From: Fimbriimonas ginsengisoli Gsoil 348 | Lineage (GTDB): Bacteria > Armatimonadota > Fimbriimonadia > Fimbriimonadales > Fimbriimonadaceae | Length of the DNA: 64,000 nt | Direction: 5' to 3' | NCBI RefSeq assembly: GCF_000724625.1 | Contig: NZ_CP007139.1 | Location: 1,488,001-1,552,000 of the forward strand | In this document: one piece after another, positions 17,071-25,708 of the stretch | Layout of the letters: every line of letters starts with the position of its first letter | Numbering within the stretch: position 1 is the stretch's first letter | Notes under the pieces: model-generated | What the model was told of the DNA's origin: nothing | What the model saw: only the letters and a program-made list of their open reading frames with translations | The model's database searches: none | Program-made: the position numbers and the translations under genes

Positions 17071-18459
17071 CTACGGGCCTTTTTTGCCTTGATCCAAATG
17101 GACCATGGTGCCCATGAGGGTCTTCTCGGCTTGGCCCGCATCGCCGGTCTGCAATGCCCGAAGCGCCATCGTGACCTCCTGAGCTTCTGCCGTTCTCCCC
17201 TCGTTGACCAGCAGCATCTGCGTCTTTTGCAGCTCTTGCACCGCCCCCATGGTCGTGATCATCCCGGTCTTCAGACCCATGATCGTCTTCTCGACCGCTC
17301 GAGAAGCCACCGCGACCTGCGCCGCGCTTTGCACCCGAGGGTTCACCGGACCGGAATAGCGAGCCGTATCCGACGTGAACTCGAGAACCAGGTCCAGGTC
17401 GACGGTTTCCGTGCGGCCGGTGCTCAGGTCGTCGTACGTCAGCTTCCCCGCTCCGACGCGATACCAGCCGAGCGGGTGGTTGGCGAAGTCGAGGTCGAAA
17501 ACCTGCTGAATGCTCGAACCACGCTCCAGGTCGGCGAGCTGCGTCTCCACCTCGCCGTTCGGCCCCGGCTGCGGAGATCGCAACGTAACCCACCGCGCCG
17601 TCTTCAAACTCAGCTTGATGTTGCGTGCCGCCGCCGTCATCATCTTGTCGAGCTCCACCCGGAAAACCTCGGGGATCATCTGGGGCTGGGGAATGTAGTA
17701 GTAATTTCCTCCCGCCCGCTTGGCCATGCTGGCCAGCAGCTCCTCGTTGTAATCCGGGCCGAAACCGAGGAAGGTGCAGGTGATGCCGCGGTTCTTAATC
17801 TCCCCCGCGTGCGCCACAAGGGCCGAAAAATCCTTGATCCCTGCCGTAGGATCGCCGTCCGTCAACACCACAAGCCGCGTCGCGCGGCCCGGCTCGTTCA
17901 CGCCGATCACCTGCTGCATACCTAGCGCAAGGCCGTCGTACAGGTTCGTCGTGTTCCCCGGCATCAGCCGCTGGATCCCTTCCTTGATCGGCTGCTTGTT
18001 CGTCACCCGCTGAGGCGGCATCAGCACGTCGACCGTTTCTTCGAAGGTCACGATGCTGAGAATGTCGTTCGGCCCCAACATGTCGACCACATAGGCGCAA
18101 GCCTGCTTCACGTAGTCGAGTGGCGGTCCTTCCATCGAACCCGACCGGTCGATGACGAGGCACAGATTGAGCGGAGTCCGGGTTCCGGTACCGAAGCCCG
18201 CGCCGGGCAGCGCCGGACCGTCGCCAGCGGCCGAGATCTCAACGAGGAATTGCTCACGAGCGGGGCCGTTCGCCATCGTCGCCTCGCGGCTCGCGATCAG
18301 CTCCACCGATACCGATGGCCCGCCCCTCGGCATCGCGGTCATGGCCGTCGTCTTCAGCGGATCGAACCCAGTCATCGCTTGGGTTCGGTTCGGATCGCCC
18401 ACGGTGGGCGCGCTGGTGAGCTGGGTCTTGTTGAGGTCGAGGCGGCGAGTGGGGTCCAT
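17071..18459 (-). CDS. VWA domain protein with Thr-rich N-terminal tail
   Basis: 462 residues, no signal peptide, so probably cytoplasmic. The N-terminal ~45 residues are unstructured and contain several Thr motifs (KTQLT, RTQAMT, KTTAMTAM). A VWA domain follows with an intact MIDAS D104-R-S106-G-S108, TNLYDGLALGM and VVLTDGDPTAGI. The C-terminal third is beta-rich then helical (VASRAVEKTIMGLKTGMITT). The gene is 18 bp from the stop of an FHA-domain gene on the same strand, giving a vwa/fha/fha/nnr run. The Thr tail resembles the phosphothreonine docking segments that FHA domains read, which is an inference. Confidence 0.88.
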   Translation of the reverse strand: MDPTRRLDLNKTQLTSAPTVGDPNRTQAMTGFDPLKTTAMTAMPRGGPSVSVELIASREATMANGPAREQFLVEISAAGDGPALPGAGFGTGTRTPLNLCLVIDRSGSMEGPPLDYVKQACAYVVDMLGPNDILSIVTFEETVDVLMPPQRVTNKQPIKEGIQRLMPGNTTNLYDGLALGMQQVIGVNEPGRATRLVVLTDGDPTAGIKDFSALVAHAGEIKNRGITCTFLGFGPDYNEELLASMAKRAGGNYYYIPQPQMIPEVFRVELDKMMTAAARNIKLSLKTARWVTLRSPQPGPNGEVETQLADLERGSSIQQVFDLDFANHPLGWYRVGAGKLTYDDLSTGRTETVDLDLVLEFTSDTARYSGPVNPRVQSAAQVAVASRAVEKTIMGLKTGMITTMGAVQELQKTQMLLVNEGRTAEAQEVTMALRALQTGDAGQAEKTLMGTMVHLDQGKKGP

Positions 18460-18477
18460 GGGCGTAAGCGTTCGTGG

Positions 18478-20013
18478 TTAAGCGGGTTCTACTCTAAAGG
18501 TAGTCGATCCGACTTTGATAAGGTCACCGGGGCCGGCGGTCGCCTGGGAGACGCGTTGACCATTAAGATAAGTTCCGTTGGTGCTTCCAAGGTCCTGCAC
18601 CGATACGCCTCCCACCCCCGGCGATACCGCGGCATGGCGGCGCGAGGCGTTCGCATCGTGAGGCATTCGGATACCGGCTCCCTCCCGACCGATCTCCACA
18701 GGCCCGCCGACCGGATAGCGTTGGCCGAGCAGCGGCCCATCCATCGCGAGAAGAGCATATCCGCCCATCCCCGCCATTCCACTGCCGTAAGCGACGGTCT
18801 GTTGGGGACCTGCCGGTTGGAACGCCTGGGTGGGCGTTCCCGGTTGAGGCATTCCCGGTTGAGGCATTCCCGGCTGAGGCATGCCCGGTTGAGGCATGCC
18901 CGGATTGGGCATCATCTGAGTCTGCGCCCCCGGCATAGGCCCCCCTTGCATCGGCATGCCCGGCATCGCGCCGGGCATCTGCCCGGGCATCGACGTAGGG
19001 TAGGCGCCCGGCTGCGCCGGCTGAGCGGCAGCATACGGCTGCTGCATCGGATACGCCTGGCCGCGATAAGCCTCCGGTCCCGCGACCGGGGCGGCCTGGT
19101 TCTTCATGAGGAACTGAAGCACAAAGCTGCCAATCTGGATCTGAGCCCCGTGCATGAGCAGCGCCGACTGCACGCGCTGACCGTTAACGATGGTGCCGAT
19201 CGGCGAACCGCCGTCGGTGATCACGTAGTTCGGGCCTTGACGTTGGATCGACGCGTGAATCGGGGCGACGTTCCCGTCGCCGAATAGCGGCACGTGAGCC
19301 CCTTCGCTCCGGCCGATGAAGGTTTGGGCGGAGTCGATCGACCACTCCTTCCCTTCGTTGCGGCCAAGCGACAGCCGAAGCCAAGCGCTCCGCGACCAAC
19401 GCTCGACGAGACCGATAAAGAGGCCGATGGCCGCCCCCATCACGATGGTCATCACCGCACGTCCCGGCGTGCCCACTTCACCACCTTGCTGCCCTCGAGC
19501 GGCGAGGGTGAACTGTCCAATCGCCGAGCTAAGGGGATCGAAGATTGCTCCCGCCACCGCGCCACCGAGAGCACCTCCGATCGCGCCTTGAACGAGCTTC
19601 TTTACGTTCAAGGAACTGGCGCCGATCGCGGCTCCCAATGCCGCACCGATGATTGTGAACGCGAGAGTGCGCGGCAGCATCAGTAGAATCGGATTGCCGC
19701 TCGCCACCGCACTATTTAACATGGACGACGTAATCGCACCCGCGATGCCATGGCCCAGCGTGCAACCGATCGCGCCAAACAGCCCGCCAAGGGCAAGCCC
19801 CCGGATCGTATGTTGTTTGCCTCCCCGGGTGTAACCATCGAGCCCGCCGACGGCTAACCCGATCGCCAGCCCCAGGAAGAGGACGAAGCCGGCCTCCCAC
19901 CTGTCCCATGCCGCCATGTCCGACAGGTTCTTCGGCGCGAACGGCTCAAAGAGCACGAAGATGAGCAGGCCCGCGAGCCCCCCCGCAAGGAACTTTGCGA
20001 ATAGCCTTCCCAT
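18478..20013 (-). CDS. Membrane protein with two FHA domains
   Basis: 511 residues. The N-terminal ~210 residues hold several small hydrophobic, glycine-zipper-like helices (LAGGLAGLLIFVLFEPF, FVLFLGLAIGLAVGGLDGY, GAIGGALGGAVAGAIFD). A first, divergent FHA domain lies at about 232-302 (TFIGRSEG, HASIQ, GTIVNG). A proline/glycine/methionine linker with tandem GMPQP repeats follows, then a canonical FHA domain at about 437-508 (EIGREG, SRRHAA, GSTNGTYLNG). A ribosome site AAAGAAG precedes ATG. FHA domains bind phosphothreonine, so this should be a membrane-anchored reader of Ser/Thr kinase signalling; no kinase gene is in the window. Confidence 0.9.
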   Translation of the reverse strand: MGRLFAKFLAGGLAGLLIFVLFEPFAPKNLSDMAAWDRWEAGFVLFLGLAIGLAVGGLDGYTRGGKQHTIRGLALGGLFGAIGCTLGHGIAGAITSSMLNSAVASGNPILLMLPRTLAFTIIGAALGAAIGASSLNVKKLVQGAIGGALGGAVAGAIFDPLSSAIGQFTLAARGQQGGEVGTPGRAVMTIVMGAAIGLFIGLVERWSRSAWLRLSLGRNEGKEWSIDSAQTFIGRSEGAHVPLFGDGNVAPIHASIQRQGPNYVITDGGSPIGTIVNGQRVQSALLMHGAQIQIGSFVLQFLMKNQAAPVAGPEAYRGQAYPMQQPYAAAQPAQPGAYPTSMPGQMPGAMPGMPMQGGPMPGAQTQMMPNPGMPQPGMPQPGMPQPGMPQPGTPTQAFQPAGPQQTVAYGSGMAGMGGYALLAMDGPLLGQRYPVGGPVEIGREGAGIRMPHDANASRRHAAVSPGVGGVSVQDLGSTNGTYLNGQRVSQATAGPGDLIKVGSTTFRVEPA

Positions 20014-20018
20014 CTTCT

Positions 20019-21293
20019 TTAGCCCTCGTAGCGGAAGCGCACCGCGCCGAATTGGACGCTGTCGCCGTGCCGCAGGGTCGTCCCGCCGTTGAGTTGGACG
20101 CCGTTCACGTACGTGCCATTCGTGCTGCCAAGATCGGTCAAAGTCACCTCGTTGCCCGATCGGAACAGCTTCGCATGCTGGCGAGAAACCGTTGTCTCAC
20201 CTACCAAACTAAGCCCGAGCCCCACTTCGCGACCGACTACGGTCTCTCCTTCCGGCAGAATCATTGCGTCGCCGGCGTCGGACGTTAGGCGGGGCTCGCC
20301 TACGGACACTGCGGTAGACGCGGCGAAGGGGGCGATTGGATCGGGCGCCGCTCCATCCAAGATGATTTTCTGCGGAGGGTCCTGCTTCTTCGGCATCGGA
20401 GCAGGTACCGGATCGTACTGCTGCCCCTGAGTGGCATCTCCCGGTTGAGGAATATCCACCCCGAGTTGAGTCAACTTGCTCTGGACGAGCTCCGGATTCT
20501 GCTTTGCATATTTGAATGCCAAGTAAATCACGCCGCCGGCGACAGCGATGCCGACAAGATAGACGACAAGCGACCCAATCGGGTTAGCCGACTCCGCCGG
20601 CTTCCCACTAGCCTGCGCCCCCGCCGGCGCGGCGGCCGGCGTCGACGAAGCCGGGACCGCCGGCTTATCCGAACTTGCCGGGGCCGCAGTCCCGACGACC
20701 GCCACGTCCTCCGGCACGGAGATGACGGCAGAGGGAATCGGAGTGGTCCTCGTGAGCGGCGCGTCCAGCAACTGGGTGACCGACTTACTCGTGCCGTCCT
20801 TCGCCTTGTATCTCGCCGTGATCTTCAGCGACCCGGGTTTGATTCCAAAGAAGTCGATCTTCCCGTTGGTCGAAGGATCGAGCAGCTCTTTCTGCTCCCG
20901 AACGCCGTCGTCGAGGGAGACCTCGCCTGCCGCTAAGGGCTGGCCGGAGTGCTCGACCTTCACCGACACCTGGCCGATAAGCTTGTACGACTCGGGCGCG
21001 ACCTGCCAATTCCCAGTCTTGCGAACCGCTCCTACCGTCGTCCCCGCCAGATTTCCGGTCGTCTTGTCCACCACGTACAGGGCGTCCGAGTCCTTTTTCC
21101 CCTTAAAAGACATCGGCATGATCGATCGGTCGCTCCGGACGCTGTCCGGAGCCGGCTTCCCGGGGGGACCGGTCGTGGTCCAAGCCTCCCTTGGCCCGTC
21201 GGCTCCAAAGTTCAGCGTCACGTCGTCTTGAGCTTGCGCGAGGGCGGCAGCTCCGAGAAGGAAGAGCGTAATCAGCAGGGCTTTTGGTCGCAC
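20019..21293 (-). CDS. Exported/membrane FHA domain protein
   Basis: 424 residues from a GTG. Signal peptide (ALLITLFLLGAAALAQA), then an extracytoplasmic beta-rich region (DVTLNFGADGPREAW ... ), an Ala/Pro-rich linker, one transmembrane helix (IGSLVVYLVGIAVAGGVIYL) and a C-terminal cytoplasmic FHA domain (VVGREVG, VSRQHAKLF, GSTNGTYVNGVQLNGG). Topology therefore puts a sensor-like part outside and a phosphothreonine reader inside. It lies 5 bp from the next FHA gene, and its start overlaps the end of nnr by about 20 bp, consistent with one transcript. Confidence 0.88.
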   Translation of the reverse strand: MRPKALLITLFLLGAAALAQAQDDVTLNFGADGPREAWTTTGPPGKPAPDSVRSDRSIMPMSFKGKKDSDALYVVDKTTGNLAGTTVGAVRKTGNWQVAPESYKLIGQVSVKVEHSGQPLAAGEVSLDDGVREQKELLDPSTNGKIDFFGIKPGSLKITARYKAKDGTSKSVTQLLDAPLTRTTPIPSAVISVPEDVAVVGTAAPASSDKPAVPASSTPAAAPAGAQASGKPAESANPIGSLVVYLVGIAVAGGVIYLAFKYAKQNPELVQSKLTQLGVDIPQPGDATQGQQYDPVPAPMPKKQDPPQKIILDGAAPDPIAPFAASTAVSVGEPRLTSDAGDAMILPEGETVVGREVGLGLSLVGETTVSRQHAKLFRSGNEVTLTDLGSTNGTYVNGVQLNGGTTLRHGDSVQFGAVRFRYEG

Positions 21294-22819
21294 GACGAAA
21301 TGATTCTACAGCGAGCTTTGGGTAAAGCCTCCGCCACTTGGCTCGCGGAGTAGCCGGTCGGCCCAATTTCCATGGCGCACAGATCGGCGGCGGCGCCGTG
21401 CCAATACATCGCGCAGCTCGCCGCGTAGTAGCCGGGCAGGTCCTGCGCCATCAAAGTCCCGATCACGCCGCCAAGCACGTCTCCCATCCCGCCCGACGCC
21501 ATCCCGGGGTTACCGGTGTCGTTCACCAGGATCGGCTGGCCCGGTTCCCCTACCAAGGAATACGGCCCTTTTAAGAGTACGCACTGGTTGAACCGCTCCA
21601 CCGCCAGCCGTACCGTTCGAAATCGGTCGGATTGAATCTCCGCGATGCTGGTGTGGAGCAGCCGGCTCATCTCGCCCGGATGCGGAGTAAGGACGCACTC
21701 CGCGCTTGGCAGCTTCACTCCGTGGCTCACCGCGTTCAGCGCATCCGCGTCGATGACGCACGGCTTGGTCCACTCCGCCCAGACTTTTTCCAGGAACTCC
21801 AAAATCGACGGCTCTTGAGTGAGCCCTGGGCCGAATACCGCCGCGTCGTACTTCCCGGCCCGCTGCAAGAGGAACCGGGCGGCGTCCCCGCTGACCGTCC
21901 CCGAGTTTTCCGGAAGGGGCAAGAGCATCGCCTCGGGAACGTTAGCGGCCACCGCCGTGCAAACGTCCGCGATCCCCGCCACCGTGACCAGCCCGGCCCC
22001 GCTCCGAACCGCGGCGCGCGCCGCAAGCGAGGCGGCCCCGCGCATGTTTTGGCTCCCCGCCACGATGAGAACCGATCCGTTATCCCCTTTGTGGCTCGCC
22101 CGGAGTCGCTCCGGCAAGAGGTTTGCCACCCATTCCCGGTCGAGCACCCGTGCGTAGGTCGGCTCCCGTAGCAGTACGTTCGGATAACCGATCTCGGACA
22201 CCGTCCAGAATCCCGAGTGCTCTAGCCCAGTCCCCTCGAAAAGGAACGGCTTGGGGAGGCCGAAGGTGACCGTGCGCAACGCCCAGATGCTTTCGCCGAG
22301 CTCCTCACCGGTGTCGCAGGCGATGCCGCTGGGCACGTCTACCGCCACAACCGGGACCCCGCTCCGGTTGATCGCCTGAATCGCCTCCTTAACCGCCCCC
22401 TTCACCTCGCATTTAGCGCCGGTCCCGAGAAGGGCGTCGACGATGAGGTCGAGAGAGGCGAGGCCGTCTAATTTTCGCGACCAGCGGGCATCGTCGATGA
22501 AGATTGGCTCGACCCCTTGTCGCTGGGCCACCCGCATCTGCTCGGCCGCGTCTTGCCGGAGATCCTTCGCCTCCGCCGCGACGAGACAGCACACCCCGAA
22601 CCCGGATTCGGTCGCCAACCGGGCGACTACAAAGCCGTCCCCGCCGTTATTTCCCTTCCCGCAAAAGACGGCAAGCCTCCCCCCTTGGGGAAGCAAGGTG
22701 CGGACGGCGTCGAAGACGGCCAGCCCGGCCCGTTCCATCAGCACCTTGGCGGGAATTCCAAATTCCTCGCTCGCACGGCGGTCGATTTCCCGGCTATGTT
22801 CAGCGTTGGCGATCCACAT
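21272..22819 (-). CDS. nnr: Bifunctional NAD(P)H-hydrate epimerase / ADP-dependent dehydratase
   Basis: 515 residues. The N-terminal YjeF_N epimerase has FCGKGNNGGDGFVVARLA and VDVPSGIACDTG. The C-terminal ribokinase-like dehydratase has KGDNGSVLIVAGS, CVLTPHPGEMSRLLH and the nucleotide loop NPGMASGGMGDVLGG. The fusion is the standard bacterial Nnr form that converts damaged NAD(P)HX back to NAD(P)H. The gene heads the minus-strand run nnr-fha-fha-vwa; a functional link with the FHA genes is not implied by known biology. Confidence 0.95.
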   Translation of the reverse strand: MWIANAEHSREIDRRASEEFGIPAKVLMERAGLAVFDAVRTLLPQGGRLAVFCGKGNNGGDGFVVARLATESGFGVCCLVAAEAKDLRQDAAEQMRVAQRQGVEPIFIDDARWSRKLDGLASLDLIVDALLGTGAKCEVKGAVKEAIQAINRSGVPVVAVDVPSGIACDTGEELGESIWALRTVTFGLPKPFLFEGTGLEHSGFWTVSEIGYPNVLLREPTYARVLDREWVANLLPERLRASHKGDNGSVLIVAGSQNMRGAASLAARAAVRSGAGLVTVAGIADVCTAVAANVPEAMLLPLPENSGTVSGDAARFLLQRAGKYDAAVFGPGLTQEPSILEFLEKVWAEWTKPCVIDADALNAVSHGVKLPSAECVLTPHPGEMSRLLHTSIAEIQSDRFRTVRLAVERFNQCVLLKGPYSLVGEPGQPILVNDTGNPGMASGGMGDVLGGVIGTLMAQDLPGYYAASCAMYWHGAAADLCAMEIGPTGYSASQVAEALPKARCRIISSCDQKPC

Positions 22820-22927
22820 CGGCGTCGGTAGGAAGCACCACGGCTGCCCGTGATTCCTAATCTACGCCTTCTCCCCGCCGGCAGTTTCTCGCCGTAGGCC
22901 AGCAGCCCCCATACCAGACCTCCGGAG

Positions 22928-22973
22928 CCCCCTCTCCCTCCTCGGGATGCATGCATCCCGAGGAGAGAGGGGG
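22928..22973. repeat. Long palindrome CCCCCTCTC...GATGCATGCATC...GAGGGGG
   Basis: A near-perfect inverted repeat of about 46 bp centred on ATGCAT. A diverged relative with the same arms and an ATGCATG centre occurs at 25510-25555. Downstream are GCTACGGCGAAGCCGTGTAGC-type hairpins. Probably a dispersed intergenic repeat. Confidence 0.75.
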
Positions 22974-23036
22974 TTGGGGGGTGAGGGAGCTACGGCGAAG
23001 CCGTGTAGCCGGCACCTACGTGTGCCGCCACTACCA

Positions 23037-23312
23037 CTAGTTCCGGCGGCCCGACTGCGAGGCCGCCGCTTTGGCCCGCGCCGCGGCGCCCGGGTCGGCG
23101 GCGGGAGGGCCGCCCATGTGGGCTTTCATGGCTGCCTTCTGCGACTCCGGGATGTTCATGTTGTCGACCATCTCTTGCCGCTTCGCGTCGGCGGCGGCGG
23201 ATTCCGCCGGGTTGACCGTGCGATTGTCGCTCTCGCCGCTGCAGCCGGCGACGGCGGCAACGATGAGCGATAGAGCGAAGACCGCGCCCGAAAATTTCAT
23301 CTTGTTATTCAT
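23037..23312 (-). CDS. Small lipoprotein
   Basis: 91 residues from ATG 23312 (MNNKMKFSGAVFALSLIVAA), a lipoprotein signal peptide with lipobox VAGC. The mature part is polar and helical (NPAESAAADAKRQEMVDNMN, then IPESQKAAMKAHM) and ends in an Ala/Gly/Arg-rich tail. The longer upstream frame lacks signs of coding. It is 80 bp downstream of the prepilin-like gene on the same strand and could be co-transcribed. Function unknown. Confidence 0.8.
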   Translation of the reverse strand: MNNKMKFSGAVFALSLIVAAVAGCSGESDNRTVNPAESAAADAKRQEMVDNMNIPESQKAAMKAHMGGPPAADPGAAARAKAAASQSGRRN

Positions 23313-23392
23313 CTCTACTGGCAAAAAATAGTGGAGCCCCTCCCGCCCAAAAAGAATGGCGGGAGGAAGGCTTGAGTGAGAGCTAGACTTGG

Positions 23393-24298
23393 TTAGAACG
23401 GCTCTTGCGGGTAGTACCAGCCGTACGTCCAGCTCGCTGAAGTGATGCCGCCGCGCTTCACGTAGATGTTCTGGTACCACTTGAGAGCGCCTCGCGCCAC
23501 CGACTTCGCGTGGCCGTCGGCATATCCGAAGACTCCCTGGCCAGCGTATCGGTACCGCGGGTGAGCCGCGCACTCCCAATTTCCGTCGCTGAAGCCGTTC
23601 TGGCAGTCCGTGTCGTACTTCGGAGAGTAGACCGGTGAGCCTTTTTGTTGCGACGTATCTCCGTCACGGTAGACCGTGCTGGCGTCGCCCGGAGTGTGGG
23701 CGATGGAATCGATGTACTGGAACTGCCAATCCACGAACCACGGGTAGTTCCACTTGTTACCGGGGCTGTTCAGCCCTTTGGTCGCAATGAGAACCTTGTC
23801 CGCCGGGGCGTCCAGTTCGGTCTGCGACATGGAAGGGAGCACCTGTCCGTTTCCGTTGAACCATGGCTGACCGCCATCGTAGTTCGCGGCGCAAATGAGT
23901 CGGTTGACGCCAAAGTAGTAGCCTTCGACGCTAGCATCCTTCAGGTTCAGCGACGGCCCTGCAACGTCGCGGAAGATTCCGTCTTTGCCGGTGGAAACGG
24001 TAATGCCGTGCGAGTCGACCGCCTGGTCGCCATTCTTTACGTATGGGAAGATCGTGGTCGTCCAAGTAATGTGAGGATACGCAGGATCGCCATCGCCGTA
24101 TTCTGCCATCGGGAAAGCATCGTCGGAGTCTCCGCTGTACATGAGGAGCCCGAGGCTCGATTGCTTCATGTTGCTGAGGGTCTGAGTCTTCTTAGCGGCA
24201 AGCTTCGCCTGGGCGAAAACCGGGAACAGGATAGCGGCAAGGATCGCGATAATGGCGATAACAACAAGCAATTCAATGAGCGTAAAAGCTCGCTTCAT
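23393..24298 (-). CDS. Prepilin-like exported protein (DUF1559/SBP_bac_10 type)
   Basis: 301 residues from ATG 24298 with AGAGGT 9 nt upstream. Type IV prepilin leader MKRAFTLIELLVVIAI; cleavage is expected after the alanine before F. The following FPVFAQAK segment and TLSNMKQSSLGLLMYSGDSD are typical of the large prepilin-like families in Armatimonadota and Planctomycetes. The C-terminus has FGYADGHAKSV, the H-x-G/ADGH signature of DUF1559-like proteins. Such proteins are thought to form surface pseudopili or matrix fibres. The gene lies just after a LacI regulator on the same strand. Confidence 0.9.
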   Translation of the reverse strand: MKRAFTLIELLVVIAIIAILAAILFPVFAQAKLAAKKTQTLSNMKQSSLGLLMYSGDSDDAFPMAEYGDGDPAYPHITWTTTIFPYVKNGDQAVDSHGITVSTGKDGIFRDVAGPSLNLKDASVEGYYFGVNRLICAANYDGGQPWFNGNGQVLPSMSQTELDAPADKVLIATKGLNSPGNKWNYPWFVDWQFQYIDSIAHTPGDASTVYRDGDTSQQKGSPVYSPKYDTDCQNGFSDGNWECAAHPRYRYAGQGVFGYADGHAKSVARGALKWYQNIYVKRGGITSASWTYGWYYPQEPF

Positions 24299-24312
24299 GG
24301 GTAAATACCTCT

Positions 24313-25386
24313 TCATTGAGCAGATGGGGCTCCCCGAGCCAATGGTCGGGGAGACGGACGAGACGTGGAATCCCTGACGTCGAGCGTGCAGGGGAAAAGA
24401 TACGAATAGGGAGAGGGGGTTCGCCCCTCGATTAAGTCGATAAGAAGTTGTGCGGCCACCTCCGCCATTTCCCGGACCGGCTGCTTCACAGCCGTTAGCC
24501 GCGGCGTGGTGGTATCGCAATAGAGGGTGCTGTCGTAACCAACGACGCTTAGCTCCTCCGGAACGGAGATTCCGGCCCTAGCCGCTTGGGTGAGGATGCT
24601 CCCCGCCAAGCCCTCGTGCCAGGCGAACACCGCCGTGTGCGGCGGATTCGTGGCGAACCACTCCGCAACCGGAGCCGCCGCCACCGGCCACACCACCACG
24701 TCCTCGTCGCCAAACGGCAATCCATGACGCTCCATCGCGGCGCGAAATCCTGCGAGTCTCGCCGACGCGTCGGGGGCGGTCTGCCACCCAAGGTCGAGCG
24801 CAAAAAGAATCCGGCGATGCCCAAGGGCGACCAGATGGTCCACGACGAGCGCGGCGCCCCCTTCGTTGTCGCAAGTCACCGACGGGTAAGCCTCGGGATC
24901 GGAGGGAACCGGGGAGTTGAGCGCCACGACCCGGAGCGGCGAGTGCCGAAACTCCTCGATCAGTAGCGGATCGTCCGGCATCTTGCACCAGATCACACCG
25001 TCCAGGCGCCCATCGCTCAGCGCTCTCACCGGCTGGATTTCAGGAATTTCCGGCAGGATCGTGAGCCGGTAGTGCTGCTGAAAGAGAACGTGCGAGACCC
25101 CGTCGAGCAAATGGACATAGTAGAGCGGCCCATCCGCGATCCGTTGCATCTGCTCCCAGATCAGGCCGATCGTGTGCGTCCGGCTGGTCCGGAGAGAACG
25201 CGCCAACGCGTTAGGGCTGTAACGAAGCTTTTCCGCCGCCTCCCGGATCGCCTCCGCCCGGACGGTGCTGACCCGAACGTTCTTCCCACGGCCATGCAAG
25301 ACCTTGGAGACCGCCGCGATCGACACGCCGGCCGCGTCCGCGACCTCCTTCAAGGTCGACCCCGTGCTTCGGTTAGGTGTTTCCAT
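24313..25386 (-). CDS. LacI-family transcriptional regulator
   Basis: 357 residues. The N-terminal HTH is at about 11-32 (TLKEVADAAGVSIAAVSKVL), then the hinge-helix region LRYSPNALARSLRTSRT, and a periplasmic-binding-like sugar domain (TIGLIWEQM, VALNSPV, DNEGGAALVVDHLVALGHRR, VPEELSVVGYDSTL). A ribosome site GGGAGGG precedes ATG. It lies directly upstream of the prepilin-like gene; sugar-responsive control of nearby carbohydrate genes is plausible but unproven. Confidence 0.92.
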   Translation of the reverse strand: METPNRSTGSTLKEVADAAGVSIAAVSKVLHGRGKNVRVSTVRAEAIREAAEKLRYSPNALARSLRTSRTHTIGLIWEQMQRIADGPLYYVHLLDGVSHVLFQQHYRLTILPEIPEIQPVRALSDGRLDGVIWCKMPDDPLLIEEFRHSPLRVVALNSPVPSDPEAYPSVTCDNEGGAALVVDHLVALGHRRILFALDLGWQTAPDASARLAGFRAAMERHGLPFGDEDVVVWPVAAAPVAEWFATNPPHTAVFAWHEGLAGSILTQAARAGISVPEELSVVGYDSTLYCDTTTPRLTAVKQPVREMAEVAAQLLIDLIEGRTPSPYSYLFPCTLDVRDSTSRPSPRPLARGAPSAQ

Positions 25387-25509
25387 AAACCCTCCCTACC
25401 CCAAAACTCCGCTCAGCATTATCGCCTTCATTTCGATCACCGCCCCAGCGTCTGATCGATGGATTAATCATATCCGATAAAACCTTAAATCACAACCCGC
25501 CTTCCGGAG

Positions 25510-25555
25510 CCCCTCTCCCTCCTCGGAATGCATGTGCCCGACGAGGGAGAGGGGT
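25510..25555. repeat. Diverged copy of the 22.93-kb palindrome
   Basis: Arms CCCCTCTCCCTCCTCGG and CGACGAGGGAGAGGGG around ATGCATG. It is followed by CCGCTGGTCTCCAGACCGG and a TCGGCG-AGGG-CGCCGA hairpin that recurs near 29.91 kb. The stretch 25387-25708 holds these repeats and no supported gene other than the regulator's promoter region. Confidence 0.7.
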
Positions 25556-25708
25556 TGGGGTGAGGAAGTCCGGTCCGGATACGTTCGGCCCGGTGGACCG
25601 CTGGTCTCCAGACCGGCCTCCCTGTTCTCAAACGGCATACCTTCGGTACCCGGAATCATCGGCGAGGGCGCCGACGCTACGGGCCGCTGCCGGTACAATC
25701 ACCTCCTC

